The position numbers and the translations under genes were made by a program. From an uncultured Sulfurovum sp. (GTDB lineage: Bacteria > Campylobacterota > Campylobacteria > Campylobacterales > Sulfurovaceae): a DNA stretch of 33,929 bases. The stretch lies in the NCBI GenBank assembly GCA_902727905.1, contig CACVAR010000149.1, positions 1-33,929 of the forward strand, given 5' to 3'. Positions within the stretch are counted from its first letter, which is position 1; every line of letters begins with the position of its first letter. Below are positions 26,959 to 33,929 of the stretch, piece by piece. The notes under the pieces were generated by a model, which searched no databases, was not told where the DNA came from, and worked only from the letters and a program-made list of their open reading frames with translations.

Positions 26959-27963
26959 TTATCTCCTACTCTTTTCTATTAGCTCATTAACTGACTTATC
27001 AAAGTCAGATTCATAGTTTTGGTTTTGAATCTGTTTAAACTTATCATATTCACCTTCTGCTTTTTGTTTAGCCTCTTTATGAGAAATAGCACCCAAGTTA
27101 TCTAAAACTTTATACTCATTAAAATCAAGAAACTTGTCCACACTCTTCTGTAAACCTAACATGTCCAAAACTACTTCTCTCTCCAATAAACCTTCAATAT
27201 AGTCAAAGTAAGCACTAGAAATACGCTCTAACGCTTTAATAGACTTTTCATCTAAGTAATTCTTAGCAGTAGCAACATCAGACTTAATCACCTTACCATC
27301 AGGTGAGTTCTTCCATGTGTGTAACCCCATATTTGGCTTTTGACTGTCTACCGTGTAAAAAACTATCTCAGCAGCTGTTTGTCCAGCTATGGCAAAATGA
27401 AACTTGTTTTGTATATGAGCATAAAAGTTTTTAGCAATGCTAGAGTCTTTGTCATAGTCAATACAACATTCTGCAAATATATCGGTAATTTGTTGATAGA
27501 TACGCCGTTCACTATTGCGTATTTCTCGTATGCGTTGTAGTAACTCTTTGAAGTAGTCTTTACCAAAGTGTTGACCATTTTTAAGACGTTCATCGTCTAG
27601 TACAAAACCTTTTTGAACAAACTCAGAAAGTGTTTTAGTTGCCCATATTCTAAACTGTGTTGCCTCTTTAGAGCTAACCCTATAACCTACTGAAATAATC
27701 ATATCAAGATTATAAAACTCTATCTCTCTTTTGACTTCACGGTTACCCTCTTTTTGAACTTGTGCAATTTTTGCACAAGTTGAATCAGCTAACTCTTCAT
27801 CTAATAAAATATTTTTAATATGCTTGGTGACAACTGACCTATCAACACCAAATAAATCTGCTATCTGTTTTTGAGAAAGCCAAAAACTATCATCTTGATA
27901 AACAAAATCTAAATGACTGGTATTGATTGCTGTTTTGTAAAATATAATCTTATGTCTTTTCAT
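26959..27963 (-). CDS. rhuM: RhuM family protein
   Basis: FWLSQKQIADLFGVDRSVVTKHIKNI..ELADSTCAKIAQVQKEGNREVKREIEFYNLDMIISVGYRV, ATQFRIWAT, AGQTAAEIV characteristic of RhuM. Confidence 0.92.
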   Translation of the reverse strand: MKRHKIIFYKTAINTSHLDFVYQDDSFWLSQKQIADLFGVDRSVVTKHIKNILLDEELADSTCAKIAQVQKEGNREVKREIEFYNLDMIISVGYRVSSKEATQFRIWATKTLSEFVQKGFVLDDERLKNGQHFGKDYFKELLQRIREIRNSERRIYQQITDIFAECCIDYDKDSSIAKNFYAHIQNKFHFAIAGQTAAEIVFYTVDSQKPNMGLHTWKNSPDGKVIKSDVATAKNYLDEKSIKALERISSAYFDYIEGLLEREVVLDMLGLQKSVDKFLDFNEYKVLDNLGAISHKEAKQKAEGEYDKFKQIQNQNYESDFDKSVNELIEKSRR

Positions 27964-27965
27964 CC

Positions 27966-29801
27966 CTAGCCCCTAAATCTCAACTTATCACCCTTAATGC
28001 CCACTTGTTCCACAGCAGATTCAAGTTCCAGTGTAAACTTGTCGTTGTCCACTAAAGGAGAGTAAACGGTAATGTATTCTAAACCATTTAAGGCTTTTAG
28101 GTGTGTGACAAGTTCATCTATGTTTAAAGAGCCTAAAATAAAAAGTACATTTTCAACCCTATAAAGTTTTTGTTCCATTAAAACCTCAACCTTTGAACTA
28201 AGCGACAAGCTTTCAGCAACCAAAAGGTTATAAAGTATCTCTTCATGGCTCTCTATACTTGGTGTTTGGCTAAAGCTCAAAAGGTCTTCTTGCGATGCTT
28301 GGTCTAGTGGTTTTTGGTAGAGTTTTTGTTTCACATCTTCTACTACTTCAAAGGTTCTAAAACCTATATCTCCTTGACCTATCTGCTCTCCTGCACGGTC
28401 TATGCGTTCCTTGGTAATGTCAAAGATGGTCTCATATCCTGCTTTTCGTGCTTCTGACTTTTCAGGTGTTTCTTCTGCCCATTGCACCAAAATAAACTTT
28501 CGATTTCCATTGTCTTTGGCATTAAAATCCATAACAGCATGAGCTGTTGTACCTGAACCTGCAAAAAAGTCTAGGATGATGTCATTACTTTTTGTAGATA
28601 AGTAAAGAATTCTGTTTAATAGCTTTGTTGGCTTTGGTGTGTCAAAATAAATATTACCATCAAATAAGTCTCTAAGTTCTTTTGTAGCATCTTGATTATG
28701 CCCAACATCTGTATACTTCCATATAGTTAAAGGAACTGTACCATCTTGAACTTCCGTTAAAAATCTTTTTATTGATGGTGTACTATTTCCATCGCTCCCG
28801 AACCAAATTCGATTATCTTTAACAAGTTCTTGAAACTTACTTTTGGAAACTCTCCAACACTTATTCTTAGGGGGGTTAACTATCTTTCCAGATGGTAGTT
28901 TAATTGAATAGTCATAACTTTCTGAATATGTCTTTACTGATAAATCCCCTGATTTCCAATTACCTCTGGAGTCATTATCGGGATTTTTGTATCTTTTATT
29001 TTGTTCATCTGTTCGAGGTAATAATCGTGGTCTCCAAATTTCTTTATTTTTAGTATAAATTAAAACATAGTCATGGTTATCACTAAACCACTTTGCATCA
29101 TTTGACGGACTATATTTTTTCTCCCAAATAATACTAGCCACAAAATTCTCCTCCCCAAAAACCTCATCACAAAGTAATCGAAGCTGAGCCACTTCATTGT
29201 CGTCTATACTTATAAAAATAACCCCATCCTCTTTAAGTAAATCTTTTGCCAATAACAAACGTGGGTACATAAAACTAAGCCAACCAGAGTGCGTCTTTGC
29301 TCCTTGAATGTTTTCGATGTAGTCCACATACTCTTTGTCATAACCCAAAGCGTCTAAAGTTTCTTCGGTTGTCTCGGTAAAATTGTCATTGTAAACAAAG
29401 CCATCATTTTTCGTGTTGTAAGGTGGGTCGATGTATATCATTTTTATGGCTTCAAAGTAGTTCTGCCGTAAAATCTTTAACGCATCTAAGTTATCACCTT
29501 TTAGAAGTATGTTGCCTGTTGCACCCCAATCTTTACTCTGCTCTTCTAAAGGTTTTAAAACTTTTTGATTTTTGCTAAATGCTGTATGGTACGCCTCTTT
29601 TTTACCAACCCAATTTAAACCATAACCCTCTTCTTTTGTTTCAGCTAAAGAGGGTTCTAAATCCATTTGTAGTTTCTCTCTGTCAATGAGGTACTTACCA
29701 TTTTCATCGATGCTAACAGCATGGGGAAAAAGTCTTTTAAGTTCTTTATATTTGTTGTCGTTAACACTTTGTTCGTCTATTACATTCTTGTTTAATGGCA
29801 T
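27966..29801 (-). CDS. mod: Type III restriction-modification DNA methyltransferase
   Basis: MIYIDPPYNTKNDGFVYND (DPPY), VIFISIDDNE, DIILDFFAGSGTTAHAVMD, RKFILVQWAEETPEKSEARKAGYETI. Confidence 0.95.
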   Translation of the reverse strand: MPLNKNVIDEQSVNDNKYKELKRLFPHAVSIDENGKYLIDREKLQMDLEPSLAETKEEGYGLNWVGKKEAYHTAFSKNQKVLKPLEEQSKDWGATGNILLKGDNLDALKILRQNYFEAIKMIYIDPPYNTKNDGFVYNDNFTETTEETLDALGYDKEYVDYIENIQGAKTHSGWLSFMYPRLLLAKDLLKEDGVIFISIDDNEVAQLRLLCDEVFGEENFVASIIWEKKYSPSNDAKWFSDNHDYVLIYTKNKEIWRPRLLPRTDEQNKRYKNPDNDSRGNWKSGDLSVKTYSESYDYSIKLPSGKIVNPPKNKCWRVSKSKFQELVKDNRIWFGSDGNSTPSIKRFLTEVQDGTVPLTIWKYTDVGHNQDATKELRDLFDGNIYFDTPKPTKLLNRILYLSTKSNDIILDFFAGSGTTAHAVMDFNAKDNGNRKFILVQWAEETPEKSEARKAGYETIFDITKERIDRAGEQIGQGDIGFRTFEVVEDVKQKLYQKPLDQASQEDLLSFSQTPSIESHEEILYNLLVAESLSLSSKVEVLMEQKLYRVENVLFILGSLNIDELVTHLKALNGLEYITVYSPLVDNDKFTLELESAVEQVGIKGDKLRFRG

Positions 29802-30001
29802 GGGTTACCTTGTGGCTAAATTATAAAAGATTATAGAATAAATTTTTGAACAATGTTCTAAAATATGACAAATTGTAAGATGAAGTAGCGTAAAAAACAG
29901 AGCTAAAATAAGCACTTTTTTTATTTTTTGAATAGTAGAAGTTGAATTTAATAGTAAAATGGCTTATTTTAAAAGATAGATAGCTTTATGATGATTATTA
30001 G

Positions 30002-30055
30002 CTGTAGATTCAATTTTATCGAACAATTTAACATTCGATGAAATCGAACCTACAG
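30002..30055. repeat. REP/MITE-like 22-bp imperfect inverted repeat
   Basis: CTGTAGATTCAATTTTATCGAA (30002-30023) vs TTCGATGAAATCGAACCTACAG (30034-30055): 19/22 complementary, 10-nt loop; right arm itself contains palindrome TTCGAT-gaa-ATCGAA. Confidence 0.75.
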
Positions 30056-30077
30056 ACTTTTTTAATTATTTAACTTT

Positions 30078-32465
30078 TTATTGACACCCAACACATTCCA
30101 TAGAACGGTCCTCTACATCATTAGAAGTTTCAGGAGATTGGCTTCTTAGATAATAAGTTGACTTTAGTCCAAACTTCCAAGCATTCATGTAAATCTCATT
30201 TAAGTACTTACCAGATGCTTTGTCAAGTGTAATGAAAATGTTAAGCGACTGACCTTGGTCAATCCACTTTTGTCTAATGGCTCCAGCTTTAACCAAAACA
30301 TTTTGATCAAGGTCATACGCAGGAGTATAATAGTTCCACGTGTCAGCTGACAACTTTGGTGCACATACAGGAATGAGTCCTGACAAATTCTCTTCAAACC
30401 ATTTACGTTTGTAAACCGGCTCAATGGCTTGTGTTGTTCCTGTCAAGATAGAGATTGACGAAGTTGGAGCAACAGCCATGAGGTAACCATTACGCATTCC
30501 ATCGGTTTTTACTTTTTCTTTCAACTTTGCCCAGTCATGGGTGTAACCAAAAAGTCCACCACGTTCAACAAGTTTACATGCCTCTTCACTTGCATTGTCA
30601 ATAGGGAAGATTCCTTTTGACCAATCTGAACCTTCATAAGTAGGGTACTGACCTTTTTCAATGGCTAAGTCAGATGAAGACTTAATAGCATAGTAAGAAA
30701 CAGACTCCATCACTTCATCTACTTTGTAGAAATGTTCGTTTGAACCCCATGCTATACTTTCTTCAGCCAACATTTGTGCTTCACCCATGACCCCTAAACC
30801 AATAGAACGAGATTTTTGGTTTGTCTTTTTCACTTTTGCCAATGGATAAAAGTTTAAGTCAATAACATTGTCAAGCATTCTAACAGCTGTTGGTACGACT
30901 CTAGCAATGTCTTCATTAGTATGAATCTTAGAAAGGTTAATTGACGCTAAGTTACAAACGGCTGTATCACCATCTGTTTTCTCTTTGTCAACCATCCAAA
31001 CTTGTTTACCATTTAGTGTGTCAAGTGCTGTAACTTTTTTAGCTGGCTTTGTCATACCATTACCAACCGTTAACATCTCATCTTCTTCATATACTTCAAC
31101 TGAACCGTCATCATATGTCAACTGAATCTTATAATGGTTCGGTGCTGTATTTTGAAAAATCTCAGTACAAAGATTTGAAGATCTAATAATGCCTGCATGT
31201 TTATTAGGATTAGATCGGTTAGCTGTGTCTTTAAATGTCAAGAATGGGTTTCCTGTTTCAAAGTATGAACGTAAAATCTCTTTCCATAAGCCTTTAGCAG
31301 AAATAGTTTCTCTCGCAATGTTATCTGTACCTGATTCAAGTTCTAAGTAACGTGCTTCAAACTCTTCACCATACATGTCTGTCAGCTCTCTTACTTCGTA
31401 TGGGTCAAACAGCGTCCATGTAGCATCTTCTTCTACTCTTTTCATAAAGAGGTCATTTAGCCATAACGCAGGGAAGAGGTCATGCGCTCTTCTTCGTTCT
31501 TCACCAGAGTTCTTTTTAAGGTCAAGGAAGTCACGTACATCAATATGCCAAGGCTCAATGTAAACAGCAATAGCCCCTTTACGCGTTCCAAGTTGGTCAA
31601 CAGCAATGGCAACGTCATTGGCAATCTTTAAGAAGGGTACAATTCCACCTGCTGCATGTTTGTGTCCATCAATATATGAACCCATACCACGAACCTGTGA
31701 CCAGTCCCAACCAATACCACCACCAAACTTAGAAAGCAATGCCATCTCTTTGTAAACATCAAATATACCTTCAATGTTGTCAGTTGACGAACCAATGTAA
31801 CATGATGACAACTGATGTCTAGGTGTACGTGCATTTGACAAGGTTGGTGTTGCAGCCATTACTTCAAACTTTGACAAAATGTCGTAAAACTTCTTTGCCC
31901 ATGTTTGACAATCAAACTCGTTTTGAGCCAAGAACATAGCAACACCCATAAAAAGCTGCTGAGGAAGCTCTATGGGGCTTCCTTCGCTGTCTTTAAGTAA
32001 ATAACGATCATAAAGTGTACGTATACCAAGGTAGTTAAATTGTAAATCTCTTTCAGGTACTAAATAATCATTTAAATCATCAAGGTCATACTTGTCTTTA
32101 AGCCCAAGAAGAATTCTACCTTCAGCCTCTCCTTTTTCAAAATACTTGCTCAAGTGGAAATAAGGTGTACCTTTAATACCACCAACATTCCGTCCTACTT
32201 TATGATACAAGTCATAAAGAAAAAGTCGAGAAGCAACAAAAGTCCAGTTAGGCTTATCAATATCAATCTTGTCAACAGCTGTTTTAATAAGCGTCTGTTG
32301 AATGTTCTCAGAAGTCATCATATCTTGAAACTGTAAATTGGCGTCAACTTCCAGCTCACTTTGACTTACACCCTCTAAACCTTCTACCGAAGATGAAGTG
32401 TTTTTTTGAATTTTTGTGATATCTAAAGTCTCAACACGACCATTTCTTTTTACAATTCTTATCAT
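30078..32465 (-). CDS. nrdA: Class I ribonucleoside-diphosphate reductase alpha subunit
   Basis: ATP-cone N-terminus; ATPTLSNARTPRHQLSSCYI, GGIGWDWSQVRG, LCTEI, CNLASINLS, C-terminal MECVGCQ. Confidence 0.96.
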   Translation of the reverse strand: MIRIVKRNGRVETLDITKIQKNTSSSVEGLEGVSQSELEVDANLQFQDMMTSENIQQTLIKTAVDKIDIDKPNWTFVASRLFLYDLYHKVGRNVGGIKGTPYFHLSKYFEKGEAEGRILLGLKDKYDLDDLNDYLVPERDLQFNYLGIRTLYDRYLLKDSEGSPIELPQQLFMGVAMFLAQNEFDCQTWAKKFYDILSKFEVMAATPTLSNARTPRHQLSSCYIGSSTDNIEGIFDVYKEMALLSKFGGGIGWDWSQVRGMGSYIDGHKHAAGGIVPFLKIANDVAIAVDQLGTRKGAIAVYIEPWHIDVRDFLDLKKNSGEERRRAHDLFPALWLNDLFMKRVEEDATWTLFDPYEVRELTDMYGEEFEARYLELESGTDNIARETISAKGLWKEILRSYFETGNPFLTFKDTANRSNPNKHAGIIRSSNLCTEIFQNTAPNHYKIQLTYDDGSVEVYEEDEMLTVGNGMTKPAKKVTALDTLNGKQVWMVDKEKTDGDTAVCNLASINLSKIHTNEDIARVVPTAVRMLDNVIDLNFYPLAKVKKTNQKSRSIGLGVMGEAQMLAEESIAWGSNEHFYKVDEVMESVSYYAIKSSSDLAIEKGQYPTYEGSDWSKGIFPIDNASEEACKLVERGGLFGYTHDWAKLKEKVKTDGMRNGYLMAVAPTSSISILTGTTQAIEPVYKRKWFEENLSGLIPVCAPKLSADTWNYYTPAYDLDQNVLVKAGAIRQKWIDQGQSLNIFITLDKASGKYLNEIYMNAWKFGLKSTYYLRSQSPETSNDVEDRSMECVGCQ

Positions 32466-32572
32466 ATAACTTCTCCTTGATTGTCTATATTATCTTACTT
32501 AAAATTTACTTTATTATTTGTTAAATATTATTATTTATTATTTATTAAAATTATTTATCTCTATTTAATAAC

Positions 32573-32645
32573 ATTGGCTAAAATGAACTTTACAAACTCG
32601 AAACAATATTAACATTAACTAGCTGTAATATCAAGTTTAGCCAAT
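32573..32645. promoter_or_regulatory. Inverted repeat ATTGGCTAAA...TTTAGCCAAT between purB and nrdA
   Basis: Perfect 10-bp arms at 32573-32582 and 32636-32645 with 53-nt spacer. Confidence 0.45.
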
Positions 32646-32655
32646 ATAGTATCTT

Positions 32656-33929
32656 TTACTTAAAAACTCTTTTAAAAATTGCATCTACGTTTTTCGTATA
32701 GTAGTCATAGTTAAAACACTCTCTAATTTGTTCTTCAGAAAGTGAGTTTCTTAACTCTTCATCGGCTAGTAAGTGACCTAAGTATAATGACTCACCTTCT
32801 TCATTGACCGTTGGCTTTCCTTCTTTAATCTCTTCCCAAACTTTCATGGCATTTCTCTGTACGATTCTATAAGCATCTTCTCTTGATACTCCTTGAAGAG
32901 GTAATTCAAGTAATACTCTTTGAGAAAATACCAATCCACCTGTTAGGTTCAAGTTTTTCATCATGTTCTCTGGCATTACCGTTAAGTTCGCAATAACATT
33001 GTTCATACGGTGCATCATAAAGTTAGTCGTAATGAATGCATCTGGCAACCAAAAACGCTCAGTAGATGAATGAGAAATATCTCTCTCATGCCATAATGCA
33101 ACATTTTCCATCGCTGGGTTTGCATAGGCTCTAATCATTCTTGCTAAACCTGTAATGTTCTCAGTCAAAATAGGGTTTCTTTTATGAGGCATTGCCGATG
33201 AACCCTTTTGACCTTTTGCAAAGAACTCTTCTGCTTCGTATACTTCGGTTCTTTGTAAGTGTCTTACTTGTACAGCAAACTTTTCAATAGAAGAAGCCAT
33301 GGTTGCCAATGCAGTTGCAAGTCTTGCGTATCTGTCTCTGTGTACCACTTGGTTTGAACATGGCTCAGGTTTTAACCCTAACTCTGCCATTGCATACTCT
33401 TCAAGTTCAAGTGGTGCATGGGCAAAGTTACCCATAGCACCAGAGATTTGACCGACGGCAATAACATCCATGGTCTGCTCTAAGTTCAGTAAATGTCTTG
33501 CCATTTCGTCATACCATACTGCTAAGGTTAAACCAAAAGTAATAGGCTCTCCATGAATACCATGTGATCTTCCTACCATAAGTGTCATCTTATGTTCTTC
33601 AGCTCTTTTCTTAATAGACTCCATAAGCATTTTTGTGTCAGCAATGATAATTTCCAATGAAGCTTTCATTTGAAGTGCCACACCTGTGTCAACAGCATCA
33701 GAAGAGGTCATACCATAGTGAAACCATCTTGACTCTTCACCCAATGATTCTGAAACAGAAGTATTAAACGCAATAAGGTCATGTCGCGTAACTGCTTCAA
33801 TCTCTTCGATTCGCTCAACTGAGAAAGTTGCATTTTTAACAATCTTGTCTGCATCTTCTTGAGGAATTTTTCCAAGCTTCGCCCAAGCTTTTACAGCTGC
33901 TTTTTCAACTTCAAGCCATGCTGCGTATC
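32656..33929 (-). CDS. purB: Adenylosuccinate lyase, 5' end truncated by window edge
   Basis: GEESRWFHYGMTSSDAVDTG, VGRSHGIHGEPITFG, GSSAMPHKRNP signature; frame stays open to 33929 (AAWLEVEKAAVKAWAKLGKIPQEDADKIV...). Confidence 0.96.
   Translation of the reverse strand, partial: YAAWLEVEKAAVKAWAKLGKIPQEDADKIVKNATFSVERIEEIEAVTRHDLIAFNTSVSESLGEESRWFHYGMTSSDAVDTGVALQMKASLEIIIADTKMLMESIKKRAEEHKMTLMVGRSHGIHGEPITFGLTLAVWYDEMARHLLNLEQTMDVIAVGQISGAMGNFAHAPLELEEYAMAELGLKPEPCSNQVVHRDRYARLATALATMASSIEKFAVQVRHLQRTEVYEAEEFFAKGQKGSSAMPHKRNPILTENITGLARMIRAYANPAMENVALWHERDISHSSTERFWLPDAFITTNFMMHRMNNVIANLTVMPENMMKNLNLTGGLVFSQRVLLELPLQGVSREDAYRIVQRNAMKVWEEIKEGKPTVNEEGESLYLGHLLADEELRNSLSEEQIRECFNYDYYTKNVDAIFKRVFK

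Noticed and set aside
27966-29801. Phase-variable mod gene
   Set aside because: No homopolymer tract or short tandem repeat seen near the start or within the mod ORF that would shift frame
1-33929. tRNA or rRNA genes
   Set aside because: No cloverleaf/TTCRANNC-type or rRNA sequence recognised in any intergenic gap

Overview
AT-rich window, probably from a Campylobacterota-type genome (Arcobacter/Sulfurimonas-like; inferred from gene content and protein style, not searched). From left to right: (1) a TetR / ABC1-AarF kinase / small membrane protein operon on the minus strand. (2) CAP-domain protein, SpoU/TrmH methyltransferase, ADP-ribosylglycohydrolase and a truncated haemoglobin. (3) Two zinc-ribbon DUF4178-type proteins plus a small Gly/Ser-tailed membrane protein. 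(4) A ~10 kb signalling island: two REC-only response regulators, a LysR effector-binding domain protein lacking its HTH, a TerB-like helical protein, and two giant convergent CheB-CheR-PAS-histidine kinase paralogs joined by an 8x heptad coiled coil. (5) DUF350, a membrane spermidine-synthase-like protein and a carboxynorspermidine decarboxylase-like protein; with block 3 these may be two halves of one polyamine/envelope module. (6) A type III restriction-modification locus with RhuM and Fic genes inserted between mod and res, and a 40-bp tandem palindromic repeat directly upstream of res. (7) Housekeeping nrdA and a 5'-truncated purB. Non-coding structure includes a dispersed stem-loop element present twice (one copy with an insertion), a REP/MITE-like inverted repeat, several bidirectional terminator-like palindromes and a structured 250-nt intergenic region. 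All calls are by eye from sequence; no database search was possible.
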